A stretch of 64,000 bases of DNA from Aeoliella sp052161615 (GTDB taxonomy: Bacteria; Planctomycetota; Planctomycetia; Pirellulales; Lacipirellulaceae), in assembly GCF_052161615.1 (NCBI RefSeq), contig NZ_CP197417.1, positions 1,116,001 through 1,180,000 of the forward strand. The letters run 5' to 3'. A model generated the notes under the pieces. That model was not told the DNA's origin, searched no databases, and saw only the letters and a program-made list of their open reading frames with translations. Positions 6,972-16,805 of this stretch are shown in pieces. Positions within the stretch are counted from its first letter, which is position 1; every line of letters begins with the position of its first letter. The position numbers and the translations under genes were made by a program.

Positions 6972-9791
6972 TCATCTCCAATCGAGCACTCCGAACAGGC
7001 CTTCGCGGTTGCGGACCTTCTCCGGCAGGGCTAGCAAGCGGTCGCGGTAGATGCTCAGCATCACCGCCACGGCGAAGAACGCTCCACCACCGATCATCAT
7101 GTAGACCGAGGCATTCTGCAGTTGGAGGTTTACGAGCGTGACCAGACTCAACACCCAAACGGTCGTCACGGTCGCACCGACGAACGTTGTGGCCCGCATC
7201 CGGCATACAACGCCGGCACCTAGCAGCGCAAGTCCTGCCAGCAACGCACCTACTTCGTTTGGCACAACAGTCCATACGGGATGGTAGTCGCCGATGCGTT
7301 GGGCGAGCATGCCGATTGTCAGCGGGATGGCGACCAGCAAGCTACCCGCGAAGATGTGCAGGTCCACGGCTGGGTCGCGAATCTCGCCTTCTCGCTTCCA
7401 GCGAATGTGGCCCGCAGCCAGTAGCAAGGTACCCGCGGCAACCAGGATCAACTCGCCACGTTCCCACATGCTGAGTCCCAGCATCATGTTAGCGACCAGC
7501 ACCCCGGCGAGCACATGCAGCCCAGCCAAGGTTCGCGATGTGGTCTTCCAGTCCTTCGACTTAGTGAGCACCGAGGCGATCACCGCGGCGATGGCTTGGC
7601 CCGCCGCGAGGGTTACCAACCCCCACTCTGCATTGTCGCCCAGCACACGGCCGAGCGTCATTAACAAACCGCCTCCAGCGCCAAGCGTTACCAAGCTTGC
7701 GCCGAGCGTGGTCAGCAGGTGCGTCGGTTGGTCGGCTTCCTGCTTGCGGCGTCCGATGGCCATAACACCGAGGCCCACGACCGACGCCGCCACGATAGCC
7801 GAGTACTCGGCTAGACCCACGGCGGTGAGCAATTGCCACACGGCGGCGCATCCGCTGAGTCCCGCCGCCACGGCGGGGAGCAACGTCTTCTGTCGCAGCG
7901 AGCCTGCCATCAGTAAGCCAGCCGCAGCAGCGTAGAACGCAGCGAGGGTGTAATTGTCGGCAACCATCACCTCGCCAGTTATTCCGGTCACCGCGGCGAT
8001 CGAAACGGTAAGCAGGAACATTGTGGCCGCGTAGCCAGCGTACGACAGATCGGCGAGCGGGCCATCGCCGCGACCAAAGCGCCCGGCAACTTCCATCGCT
8101 ATCGGAACAAGCAGCAAGATCGGGAGCAGCAAGGCGAGCGACTCGACGCCGGCCATGGTGGCCCCCGTAGCGACAACCGCCATCGCGGGGATCGCGGCGG
8201 CCTGCATCCACACCTTGGCGTGATCGCCAAGACCCCGCTGGCGAGCCACCCGTGCGGCCATCATCGCCGCGCCGGCGGTCATCGTCATCGCGATGGCGTA
8301 CAGGGGATCGAGCAGAAAGCCCGCTTCGCTGCTCACCGGCACCAACAGGCCACGCACCAAAGCGACCGTGCCCCACAGCGAGGCAATCGCGGTGCAGAGC
8401 GCCCCGACGCTGCCGAGAGCCGTGCCCATCGGATCGACTTCCTCGGTCGTGCGACTCCAAAACGACGTAGCGATGTAGGCCAACAGCCCCGTGCTAGCCA
8501 TCACGATCAGCCACAAACTTTCAGTCGCCGGCACGTTCAGCAGGTCGAGTAGTATGACTTCGCTCCACACGAGCGCCAGAACCGACGACCAAGCGTACCG
8601 GCGACTGGTGGGGCTCACCACGATCTGCGAGTAGGCGTAGGTGTAGGTGCCCAAGAGTGCGAGTAGCAGGGCGGTGAGCTTCGAACCGATGACGGTCGAG
8701 ACCTTCGGAGCGTGTTCGAGATACTGCGCGAAGACCGTTTCGTAGAAATCGCCCACCAGACGGCCACCCAGTAGCACCGCAAGGCCCGCTCCCATGGCAA
8801 CATGCCCCGCGATGAAGAACGCCCGGCCGAAGTTGGCGCGATTAAAGGGACCCTCGCCCGTGTGGAACAGCCTCTCGACATGGATGCAGATCGCGCCCAG
8901 CAAAACGAGGAACGTCGAGGGGCCAAGCACGGACCAGAAGCGATCGACCGCGTCATCGGCGAGAAACAGTAGCCCTGTCATCGCAACACCCGCGACTAGT
9001 GCGTAGACGAACTTCGCGTCCTTGAGTAGTCTCGCGATGCCCGCGTAGATGGCGCAGCAGACTAGCGCTGGAACCCAGAGGGGCTCGCCTTTGCGGATCG
9101 AAATAAGGTCCTGAGCGTCGTAGAACCAAAGGTTAAGTGGTAGCGCAAGGCAGGCGAGGAGCGTCATGGCTCGCCCGGCGGTTTGGTAACGCGTGTAGCG
9201 GACCAGCGCCGCACCGCCGGCGAGGACGCCGAGGTTCACGGCGGCCATCGAACACGCTACCACTATCGGATTCTCAAACACGCCCACCGACCACAACCAG
9301 ATCACGAGGCCGAGCATCAGGAGCGCGCCGCCCGTGATCATCAGCGCTTGCAGGCTTCGGGGATCGAGCAAGTACTCCATGAGGCTACGCCCCGGCGGTG
9401 CTTCGCTTGGCGGCGTGCCCTCAACTGGCGCGGCGGTGTAGTTGAGAGTCTTCTCCACTTCTGCCAACTTACGGCGTACGTCGGCGACTAACGATTGAGC
9501 CTGCACCATGGTCAAACGCTCTTGGCTCGCTTGTCGGCGGACTTCTTGCTCGGCAAAAACCAAGTTCCGCCGCTCGGTTTCCAATACTTGGTGCTCAGGG
9601 GCACAGAGGCGCGCGGGGGGGAGGACGCTCGTGTAGTCGACGTCGGGGACAAGTTCGGCGGCCCACTTGTTGTAGACATCCGTGATCCGTTCCCGCTGCG
9701 TCGGGGTGACTAGCCCGGTTTCCTGCCAGGCGGTTAATTGAGTACGGAAGTGGTCGATCGCGGCGATCAACTCGTGGTAGGTGCGGCTCAT
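6972..9791 (-). CDS. Very large polytopic membrane protein, unknown function
   Basis: A 939-residue protein. The first 140 residues are soluble and helical with a coiled-coil-like stretch (about 75-120). From about residue 150 it is almost continuous membrane helices, more than 20, with short Arg-rich loops. No transporter or enzyme motif is evident. The layout (soluble N-terminus followed by many helices) recalls DUF2157-type proteins, but I cannot confirm membership. Start: ATG at 9789-9791 with GGGAAAAAAG upstream. It diverges, across 238 bp, from a sigma-54 activator gene. Confidence 0.7.
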   Translation of the reverse strand: MSRTYHELIAAIDHFRTQLTAWQETGLVTPTQRERITDVYNKWAAELVPDVDYTSVLPPARLCAPEHQVLETERRNLVFAEQEVRRQASQERLTMVQAQSLVADVRRKLAEVEKTLNYTAAPVEGTPPSEAPPGRSLMEYLLDPRSLQALMITGGALLMLGLVIWLWSVGVFENPIVVACSMAAVNLGVLAGGAALVRYTRYQTAGRAMTLLACLALPLNLWFYDAQDLISIRKGEPLWVPALVCCAIYAGIARLLKDAKFVYALVAGVAMTGLLFLADDAVDRFWSVLGPSTFLVLLGAICIHVERLFHTGEGPFNRANFGRAFFIAGHVAMGAGLAVLLGGRLVGDFYETVFAQYLEHAPKVSTVIGSKLTALLLALLGTYTYAYSQIVVSPTSRRYAWSSVLALVWSEVILLDLLNVPATESLWLIVMASTGLLAYIATSFWSRTTEEVDPMGTALGSVGALCTAIASLWGTVALVRGLLVPVSSEAGFLLDPLYAIAMTMTAGAAMMAARVARQRGLGDHAKVWMQAAAIPAMAVVATGATMAGVESLALLLPILLLVPIAMEVAGRFGRGDGPLADLSYAGYAATMFLLTVSIAAVTGITGEVMVADNYTLAAFYAAAAGLLMAGSLRQKTLLPAVAAGLSGCAAVWQLLTAVGLAEYSAIVAASVVGLGVMAIGRRKQEADQPTHLLTTLGASLVTLGAGGGLLMTLGRVLGDNAEWGLVTLAAGQAIAAVIASVLTKSKDWKTTSRTLAGLHVLAGVLVANMMLGLSMWERGELILVAAGTLLLAAGHIRWKREGEIRDPAVDLHIFAGSLLVAIPLTIGMLAQRIGDYHPVWTVVPNEVGALLAGLALLGAGVVCRMRATTFVGATVTTVWVLSLVTLVNLQLQNASVYMMIGGGAFFAVAVMLSIYRDRLLALPEKVRNREGLFGVLDWR

Positions 9792-10029
9792 CTTTTTTCC
9801 CTTTCAATCGAAGCCCTGCTGAGCGGGCGGTGCGTGGTGGGACGCGTGGAGGTGTCCCGTTCGTCACCTCGCTAAAGCAAGAGGGATGCCAGCGTTCTAA
9901 GAAAAGTCGCAAGTTGCTTGTGGAGAATGGTTTGCGATTATTCGCGGCGAACACGCAACCGCTGGGAAGCGTGGGTGTGGTACACTGGATGTAGGTAGTG
10001 AAGTTCATTGAATGCGCGCGGGGTAGGCC

Positions 10030-11562
10030 TTGTTTGACACTCAGGATTTGCCGTTTCTCGAAGCTTTGGCCGAGATGGTCTACTCGAATCCGTTCAGCCG
10101 CAGGCGAATGGAACTCGAACAACAGGCCCTTGGTGCGGCCGACTCCGAGGAGAACGCCCTCGTGTGGAGCCGCACGCAAACCACCGAGCACGAGGAGCGG
10201 GCGACCGTCCGCGCTGTCACGGTGCGGGCCGACTCGCTTGCTGAAGAGTGCCGCGAGCGTTTAGCAAAGCGTCGGTCCGTAGATGCCCGCAGTCGCGAGC
10301 TCTACGACGGGCTGGTGACCTACGTACTCTACTACCGCCACATCGCGTCGCACACCATCGACGAGCTGTACGCCCCGCCGCGTGGGAAGAATGGGCAGCG
10401 GGTATGGCGCGAGTTTCTAGCGGACTACGAGCGAATGTTCGCGGTAGGGAGCTTCGAAGGGCACAATGCACACGCTGCCGCGCATTTGTTCGCTTGCCTC
10501 TGCCAAGTGCGGAGGGCGTTCAAGCATATCTTCGATTGCATTTTGGGCGAGTCGGCACCTGCGGGTCGACTTCGTGAAGCCGTGTGGCAGTCGATCTTCA
10601 CGCACGACATGCGGCGGTATCGCCGATCGCTTTACCGCACGATGCGCGAGCTCCCTACGCTGATCACGGGTCCATCGGGAACGGGTAAAGAACTGGTGGC
10701 CCGCGCCATCGCGTGCTCGCAGTTCCTCGACTTCGACGCCGAGCGAGAGCAGTTTGTCGACGATCCTGCCATCGCGTTCACGCCGCTCAACTTGTCCGCG
10801 CTATCGCCGACGCTGATCGAATCCGAGTTGTTCGGTCATCGTCGTGGTGCGTTCACGGGGGCGGCGGAGGATCGCGTCGGTTGGCTCGAAGCGTGCCGGC
10901 CACACGGGGCGGTGTTTCTTGACGAGATTGGCGAGCTAGACCTTGCCATCCAGGTGAAATTGCTTCGGGTAGTTCAGCAGCGGACTTACACGCGACTGGG
11001 CGATTCGGCCGAGCGGACGTTCGCTGGCAAAATCATTGCCGCCACGAATCGCGACTTGGCCGAGGAGATCGACGCCGGCCGGTTCCGACATGACTTGTAC
11101 TACCGACTCTGCGCCGATCGCATTGAGACACCTAGTCTCCGCGAGCAACTCGCCGATCGCCCGCAGGCGCTCGAAGGTTTGATTCACTTCATTGCCGAGC
11201 GTGTCGCGCCAGGCGAGGCCAACGCGGTCGCCGCAGAGGCCCAGGAGTGCATCGCCTCGAACATGCCGGCGGGCTACGCGTGGCCTGGCAACATCCGCGA
11301 GCTCGAACAGTGCGTCCGCAACATCCTCGTCCGGCGCGAGTACACGCCGCGATCCAAAGAGACCGTCCAGCGAACCGGCTGGCTTGCCGACGCGGAGGCC
11401 GGCAAGCTGACCGCCGACGAGTTGTTATGCTCGTATGCCACGTGGCTCTACGCCCAGCTTGGCACCTACGAAGCCACTGCCACGAAACTCGGCCTCGATC
11501 GACGAACGGTGAAGAGTAAGATCGACCAGAAGCTGTTGGCAGCCATTCGTCGGGGAGGGTGA
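10030..11562 (+). CDS. Sigma-54-dependent transcriptional activator (AAA+), no receiver domain
   Basis: A 510-residue activator. The AAA+ core has Walker A GPSGTGKE (214-221), the sigma-54 contact loop GAFTGA intact (273-278), Walker B VFLDEIGE (295-302) and the WPGNIRELEQ segment typical of the C-terminal lid. A Fis-like helix-turn-helix ends the protein (about 468-500, GTYEATATKLGLDRRTVKSK). The first 200 residues have no receiver, GAF or PAS signature and carry many Tyr and His residues, so the input is unknown. Start: TTG at 10030, directly after a stop codon; an in-frame ATG at 10075 is the alternative. No sigma-54 promoter was recognised nearby. Confidence 0.85.
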   Translation: MFDTQDLPFLEALAEMVYSNPFSRRRMELEQQALGAADSEENALVWSRTQTTEHEERATVRAVTVRADSLAEECRERLAKRRSVDARSRELYDGLVTYVLYYRHIASHTIDELYAPPRGKNGQRVWREFLADYERMFAVGSFEGHNAHAAAHLFACLCQVRRAFKHIFDCILGESAPAGRLREAVWQSIFTHDMRRYRRSLYRTMRELPTLITGPSGTGKELVARAIACSQFLDFDAEREQFVDDPAIAFTPLNLSALSPTLIESELFGHRRGAFTGAAEDRVGWLEACRPHGAVFLDEIGELDLAIQVKLLRVVQQRTYTRLGDSAERTFAGKIIAATNRDLAEEIDAGRFRHDLYYRLCADRIETPSLREQLADRPQALEGLIHFIAERVAPGEANAVAAEAQECIASNMPAGYAWPGNIRELEQCVRNILVRREYTPRSKETVQRTGWLADAEAGKLTADELLCSYATWLYAQLGTYEATATKLGLDRRTVKSKIDQKLLAAIRRGG

Positions 11563-11905
11563 GTTACCCCGCAGCGGTCGGAATAGCATGCCAGCCCATG
11601 ACGGGAGTCTTGGGTTCGACATCGGCAAGACTTCTTACAACCCACGACGCCCGTGGGGGCTCATGGATTAGAATCCTCACGATTTCCCGACTCCCCCGCG
11701 AAAAATTCACGGCCGGCCGTACCGCCTGGCGCGCCGCGGTAAGCTAGCATTAAGTTTCGGAAAGCTCGCCTTTTGGGCGCTAGTAACTCTTGGGCGGCGT
11801 TGGTAGTGTGGGACGCGTTTGTAGGAGGCGGTCGGGTGTGCACCCTGAAGGGTGCCGTCCGGATTTATCCTTCCTCTACCCCGCCTATATCCTGCCGCTG
11901 GTACC
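11563..11905. other. Intergenic region before ndh, with a small palindrome
   Basis: About 340 bp without a credible gene. It contains the perfect palindrome arms GCACCC/GGGTGC around TGAA at 11840-11855, similar in style to the palindromes at 63.8-63.9 kb, and a GC-rich CACGGCCGGCCGT near 11710. No promoter pair is convincing. Confidence 0.4.
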
Positions 11906-13174
11906 ATGAAAGTTGTAATTGTTGGTGGTGGTTTTGGTGGCTTGAATGCCGCTCTCGGATTGCGTCGCGCCGATTGCGAAGTGACGCTGGTGGATCGCGA
12001 AAACTACCACCTGTTCCAGCCGCTGCTGTATCAAGTGGCGACGGGCAGTTTGTCGCCTGCCAACATCTGTGCCCCGCTGCGGAGCGTGCTTAAGCGACAG
12101 AAGAACGCTACGGTGCTGCAAGGCGAGGTGGTCGACTTCGACGTCGCCAATAAGGAACTCGTTCTTGAAGACCGGCGAGTACCGTTCGACACGCTGATCG
12201 TGGCGGCGGGGATGACGCACAGCTACTTCGGCAAGGACGCGTGGGCACAGGTCGCCCCTGGTCTAAAGTCGATCGCCGAGGCGACCGAGATCCGTGCTCG
12301 CATTTTGAGCGCTTTCGAGCTTGCCGAATGGGAGACCGACGACGAGAAGCGAAAGAAGATGCTGACGTTCGTTGTCGTTGGCGGAGGGCCGACCGGAGTG
12401 GAGCTCGCCGGCACGCTCGCCGACCTCGCTAGGCACACACTTCCCAAAGAGTTTCGCAATATCGACACGGCGTCGACCCGCGTGGTGCTGGTTGACGCGG
12501 CACCGCACGTGCTAGCCGCTTTTCCGGAAGACTTGTCGGTGAAGGCTCGCGAAGCGCTGGAGAAACTTGGCGTTGAGGTCCACACTGGCCTGAAGGTGTC
12601 GGCAATCGATACGGATGGTGTTACGCTCACGACGGACGACTGGGAGCAACGCATCGAAGCAGGCACCGTGCTGTGGGCTGCCGGCGTGAAGGCATCGCCG
12701 CTGGGCGCAAAGCTAGCCGCTGCCACGGGCGCCGAAGTCGATCGGGGTGGCCGTGTGATGGTCGAACCTGATCTGTCGATCAAGAATCACCCGAACGTGT
12801 TCGTGGTTGGTGATCTAGCGAGTTTGGTGAATGGCAACGGCAAGCCGATTCCCGGCGTGGCTCCGGCCGCGATTCAGGAAGGCAAGTACGTCGCCAAGTT
12901 GCTTCGCAATCGCATCGCGGGTAAGGAAACGCCGGTGTTCCACTATCGCGATTTGGGTTCGCTCGCGACGATTGGGCGAGCGGCGGCCGTCGCGAAGTTG
13001 GGGCGGCTGAAGTTCACTGGCATATTTGCGTGGTGGCTGTGGCTGCTAATCCACCTGATGCAGCTCGTGGAATTCGAGAATCGAATTCTTGTGCTGATGC
13101 AATGGACCTGGAGCTACGTGACCCGTGGCCGCTCGGCTCGACTGATCACAGTGCGGCCCCACAAACCGACGTAA
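11906..13174 (+). CDS. ndh: Type II NADH dehydrogenase (NDH-2)
   Basis: A 422-residue flavoprotein that oxidises NADH and reduces quinone at the membrane without pumping protons. Two Rossmann motifs are visible: the FAD site GGGFGG (7-12) and the NADH site GGGPTG (159-164). The family segments NYHLFQPLLYQVATG (33-47) and the FVVGDLA FAD motif near residue 300 are present. The C-terminus is amphipathic with aromatic residues (WLWLLIHLMQL), as expected for peripheral membrane attachment. Start: ATG at 11906, directly before the dinucleotide fold; the frame extends 18 codons upstream without support. It stands alone on this strand. Confidence 0.93.
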   Translation: MKVVIVGGGFGGLNAALGLRRADCEVTLVDRENYHLFQPLLYQVATGSLSPANICAPLRSVLKRQKNATVLQGEVVDFDVANKELVLEDRRVPFDTLIVAAGMTHSYFGKDAWAQVAPGLKSIAEATEIRARILSAFELAEWETDDEKRKKMLTFVVVGGGPTGVELAGTLADLARHTLPKEFRNIDTASTRVVLVDAAPHVLAAFPEDLSVKAREALEKLGVEVHTGLKVSAIDTDGVTLTTDDWEQRIEAGTVLWAAGVKASPLGAKLAAATGAEVDRGGRVMVEPDLSIKNHPNVFVVGDLASLVNGNGKPIPGVAPAAIQEGKYVAKLLRNRIAGKETPVFHYRDLGSLATIGRAAAVAKLGRLKFTGIFAWWLWLLIHLMQLVEFENRILVLMQWTWSYVTRGRSARLITVRPHKPT

Positions 13175-13183
13175 GAGTTCGGC

Positions 13184-14074
13184 TTATTCCATCGCCATTG
13201 CAAGGGATCCGAGAATCCCGGCCTGCGGTCCCAGTCCCGGAGCGACGACGTAGGAGTCGATTTCGCTGAGAATCGCGGGCGACTGGACGTAATTGTTGAG
13301 CAAGCTCAGCACGCGTTCGCGAATCATCGGCAGAAGGAACGCCTGCTGCATCACGCCACCCCCCAAGATCACTCGTTGGGGCGAGACCGTGCATACGAGG
13401 TTCACGATGGCCTGCGCGAGATAATCGGCTTCGAGCTTCCAAGCTGGATGGTTTGCGTCAAACGCGGTAGCCGGCTTTCCCCAACGGGCCTCGATCGCCG
13501 GGCCGCTCGCGAGGCCTTCGAGGCAGTCGCCATGAAAGGGGCACGCGCCGGTGAAAGGGTCGACTTCGGCATCGCGCGGCACGCGCATGTGGCCCATCTC
13601 GGGGTGCACCAAGCCATGCATCACGCGACCCGCGACCATACCGCCGCCGCCAATTCCGGTGCCGATGGTCAGGTAAATGAAGGTGTCGAGTCCTTGCGCG
13701 GCTCCCCAGCGATGCTCGCCCACTGCCGCCGCGTTGACATCGGTATCGAACGCCACGGGGACGCCAAACGCTTTACGCAGAGGGCCGACGAGATCGATGT
13801 TCGACCAATGGGCCTTGGGCGTTGCGGTGATGTAGCCATAGCTGGGCGAGTTGCGGTTGAGGTCAATTGGCCCAAATGAGCCCACGCCAATACCCGACAG
13901 CTTGCCATGCTGCTCGATTGTTTGGCGAAAGAACTCAATGACTTGCGGGAGCACCACACTTGGCGTGGCGGTGTCGAATCGCTCTTGGGCGACAATGTGC
14001 TGGGGCCCGCTCGCCACCATGCAAAGGAACTTCGTGCCACCCGCCTCCACCGCACCATAAAGGGGGCCACTCAT
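13184..14074 (-). CDS. Fructokinase of the ROK family
   Basis: A 296-residue sugar kinase. It has the ROK phosphate loop EAGGTKF (10-16), the catalytic-Asp segment TDVNAAA (111-117), GTGIGGG (138-144) and the zinc motif HPEMGHM...CPFHGDC (157-184), followed by LEGLASGPA. The compact CPFHGDCLEG form is typical of GmuE/ScrK-type fructokinases. Its ATG overlaps the stop of sucrose-phosphate synthase (ATGA at 14071-14074), so the two are translationally coupled. Phosphorylating fructose released from sucrose is the plausible job; glucose or mannose as substrate is not excluded. Confidence 0.88.
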   Translation of the reverse strand: MSGPLYGAVEAGGTKFLCMVASGPQHIVAQERFDTATPSVVLPQVIEFFRQTIEQHGKLSGIGVGSFGPIDLNRNSPSYGYITATPKAHWSNIDLVGPLRKAFGVPVAFDTDVNAAAVGEHRWGAAQGLDTFIYLTIGTGIGGGGMVAGRVMHGLVHPEMGHMRVPRDAEVDPFTGACPFHGDCLEGLASGPAIEARWGKPATAFDANHPAWKLEADYLAQAIVNLVCTVSPQRVILGGGVMQQAFLLPMIRERVLSLLNNYVQSPAILSEIDSYVVAPGLGPQAGILGSLAMAME

Positions 14075-16296
14075 ACAGCTTTCTCCAGTTCTTCCAGTTG
14101 CCCGATATCAAAGTTCGCCACGTTCTCGTCCAGGAGGCCGTAGTGCTTCAGACCTTCGATGATACCGTGTGCGTAGCAACCTTTCGAGAAGTGGATGCGA
14201 TGGCTTCGGGCATGGGTCTTGAGCGATGCCAGTTCGCGGTCGTGGTTGCCAACCACGATGCCCGCCGTACGCCCTTGCAGCATGTCGCGATCGTTGCCCG
14301 AGTCTCCGGCGGTGGCAACTTGCTCGATGGGAATGTCCCATTTTCGCGAAAGGTATCGCACCGCCTTGCCCTTTGAAGCCCGATGGGGAAGCACGTCCAC
14401 GTACGCCCCATGCGACATAATGAGCGAGTAAGCCGACTCGGTGCTATCGAGCGCCGCGTGCAGTAGTGGTTCGGCTTCTTCCATGGTGATATCCGCCGCA
14501 AGGTCGTAGCTGATCTTGAACTCGCGCTGGGCGTGATCACGATCTTGCAGGTGCAAGAAATCGAGTTTGTCGAGGGCGTCGCGGATGCGGTCGGGTTTCC
14601 ACTTTGAACGAAGCTGCGTCGCCCAGCCGCGGTCGGGGGAGAATTCAGCGCCATAGTAGATCTCCGCACCCACGGACGAGATCACCACGTCGATGTCGTG
14701 GATGCCGTACTCGTCGAGCACCTGCTGGACGAGTTCGAGCGAACGCCCCGAAGCGATGCCAAAGCCGAGTGTACCGCGATGATCGGCGAGCAGCTCCTTG
14801 AGCTGCATCAGCGCAGCGTCGTCACCGATCAGCGTGTTGTCGATGTCGGTGATTAGCAGACGGTCGAGCGACGCCAGCCGCTGCTTCACGGGCGCGCCGG
14901 TTGTACTGGTGACGGACAAAGTGGGCCCAGTTTTTAGGTGGTTCAGTGCGTCAACAAAGTGCTCGACATGCGTCTCCCATGTGTAGTGCTCGCGGACGCG
15001 ATTGACGCCGTTCGACGAGCAGACGTTCCATTTCTGATCGTCCGTTAACAGTTCGAGCATCGAACTGGTGAGCTGGCATTGGTCGTTCACGTTCACCAGT
15101 AGACCACTTTCGCAGTTCTCGGCGATGTCCTGGGGGCCACCATTCTCGGTAACGACGAAAGGAAGGCCGACCGCCGACGACTCAATCGACGTCAGGCCAA
15201 ACAGCTCGACGAACGCCGTGTTGACGAAGATTCCACGACTCGCCGCTGCCATTCGATAGAGCTCCGGCACCTCGTACTCCGAGTCATGGTGTTTCGGAAT
15301 CGCCAGCTTGCCGTACAGGTTGTAACGATCCATCGCCAGCAGCATGTCGGTGAGCACACGCTGCTCGTTCTCAGGCATCGACTCGATGTCGTTGCGAATA
15401 CCGGCGAAGATAGCCAGGTTGGCGATCGCCTGCAGCTCTCGGCTGTTGCCGTAGGCTTCGATGAGCGCGCCGATATTCTTGCGCCGATCGGGGCGGCAGA
15501 GCGCCAGGATCAGTGGCTTCTCGGGCGATGTGTAGAAGCGATTGAGATCGGCGTGCAGACGAACGCGAGCTTGTTTGAACCGCTCGTCGATCTCCGTACC
15601 GGCAAAGTCGTAATCGTAATACGGAAAAAAACGCTGGAGGTCGGTGCCTGGTGGGATGACATGAAACTCGAGTTCATCACTCTTGTGATACTTTCCGTAC
15701 TGCTGGTCGCGCTCGTGACGCGTGCTGGTGATCACTGCGTCCGCTGCAGCGAGGCACTCTTGCTCGATGTTGATGCGGTGCTCGATGGCTAGCTCTTTGT
15801 TCGCTTGTTCGAGAGACCAGCCCTCTTCAAGCAAATAGTCGAGCTTCGGCTTGCCGAGCGAGTGCCCCGTGAACACGAACGGCACCCCATACGCCGAGGC
15901 AACTTCCTTGGCAACGTAGCCTGCGTCGGCGTAGTGGCCATGAACAACCGCAGGGCTGCGACCCTCGCGCGCGGTGAATGAAATCATCGCGTCAACGAAG
16001 TCCTCGAGATAAGGCCAGAGTCGTTCCTTCCGCAGATATCGACCTGGCCCGCATGGCAGGCGAACGATGCGGCAGTTTTCTGAGAGCTCTTCGATGTCCT
16101 GGCCGTAGTCGGGCGACACGCGTTTGTCGCGGATGCGGCGCGTAAAGAGATCCACGGCGTCGACGGCGGGATGTTTGGCGAGCGTTTGAGCGAGTTCGAG
16201 GACGTAGCGAATTTGACCGCCGGTATCGGCATCGGCTCCCATCTCCACATTCCGACCACGAACCAGGCCATGAATGCTGACGAGTTGAATGTACAT
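14071..16296 (-). CDS. Sucrose-phosphate synthase fused to a sucrose-phosphatase-like HAD domain
   Basis: A 741-residue two-domain enzyme. Residues 1-455 are a GT-B glycosyltransferase (GT4) with the synthase hallmark GADADTGGQIRY (20-31), VHGHYADAG (118-126), the donor site RPDRRKN (268-274) and the ELFG...E pair (364-372). Residues about 475-741 are a HAD phosphatase of the sucrose-phosphatase type with DIDNT (484-488) and GDSGND near 675. The fusion implies that UDP-glucose plus fructose-6-phosphate goes to sucrose in one polypeptide, as in cyanobacterial and plant-like enzymes. Sucrose is a likely osmolyte. The overlapping fructokinase suggests recycling of fructose. Start: ATG at 16294-16296. 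Confidence 0.92.
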   Translation of the reverse strand: MYIQLVSIHGLVRGRNVEMGADADTGGQIRYVLELAQTLAKHPAVDAVDLFTRRIRDKRVSPDYGQDIEELSENCRIVRLPCGPGRYLRKERLWPYLEDFVDAMISFTAREGRSPAVVHGHYADAGYVAKEVASAYGVPFVFTGHSLGKPKLDYLLEEGWSLEQANKELAIEHRINIEQECLAAADAVITSTRHERDQQYGKYHKSDELEFHVIPPGTDLQRFFPYYDYDFAGTEIDERFKQARVRLHADLNRFYTSPEKPLILALCRPDRRKNIGALIEAYGNSRELQAIANLAIFAGIRNDIESMPENEQRVLTDMLLAMDRYNLYGKLAIPKHHDSEYEVPELYRMAAASRGIFVNTAFVELFGLTSIESSAVGLPFVVTENGGPQDIAENCESGLLVNVNDQCQLTSSMLELLTDDQKWNVCSSNGVNRVREHYTWETHVEHFVDALNHLKTGPTLSVTSTTGAPVKQRLASLDRLLITDIDNTLIGDDAALMQLKELLADHRGTLGFGIASGRSLELVQQVLDEYGIHDIDVVISSVGAEIYYGAEFSPDRGWATQLRSKWKPDRIRDALDKLDFLHLQDRDHAQREFKISYDLAADITMEEAEPLLHAALDSTESAYSLIMSHGAYVDVLPHRASKGKAVRYLSRKWDIPIEQVATAGDSGNDRDMLQGRTAGIVVGNHDRELASLKTHARSHRIHFSKGCYAHGIIEGLKHYGLLDENVANFDIGQLEELEKAV

Positions 16297-16730
16297 GATG
16301 TTGTTGCGGGTCTCGTGTCTTCAGTTTTAGAAGTAGTAGCGTGTGGCTTCAATGGAAGTTGGACAAGCCATGTTTCCAGAGGTGGGACGATTCGACTCCA
16401 CGCGGAACACTCCGTCGCGTTTGGAGGCAGAGTCGAAGACCTTCGTGCACCTCAGTGTAACGGATGATTGTCATCGAGTTCGCACCGATCTCAATGCTAG
16501 ACACCCGCAAGAGGGTGCGAGCCCGGGAGTGGTGATGCGAGAGAGCAACTAGCGCGCCATGAACGTCACAATTGACCTAAGCTGCCAAGATTCGACGTAA
16601 GTCGTGACGAGCACTCGAATAGCGTGTTTGCTGAATAGCGAAGAAGGTGGACTCAGGGTGACCACGTCGATCAGCGAGTGACCAAATGTGTCGCACGCTG
16701 CCCCAGATTGATTCGCGCCGAGAAGAGAAA
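16297..16730. other. Intergenic region upstream of the sucrose-phosphate synthase gene
   Basis: About 430 bp without a credible gene; the short frames are random. A small hairpin CACCC-GCAAGA-GGGTG lies near 16502-16517. A stretch near 16385-16405 (gattcgactccacgcgg) looks like a tRNA T-arm, but no acceptor or anticodon stem accompanies it. Confidence 0.35.
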
Positions 16731-16789
16731 ATAAAAATAAAAAAAGGCAGCGGAGTGAGCATGCTTTCGCACGTCGCTCCGCTGCCTTT
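16731..16789 (-). terminator. Intrinsic terminator downstream of the lipoprotein gene
   Basis: Arms AAAGGCAGCGGAG and CTCCGCTGCCTTT (ends at 16743 and 16789) form a long stem. On the minus strand the stem is followed by a T-rich run (complement of 16731-16745). It lies 16 bp after the stop of the minus-strand lipoprotein gene. Confidence 0.9.
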
Positions 16790-16805
16790 AGTGATTCGCG
16801 AGACC

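Noticed and set aside
16385..16405. tRNA-like T-arm sequence
   Set aside because: No acceptor stem or anticodon arm can be drawn around it on either strand.
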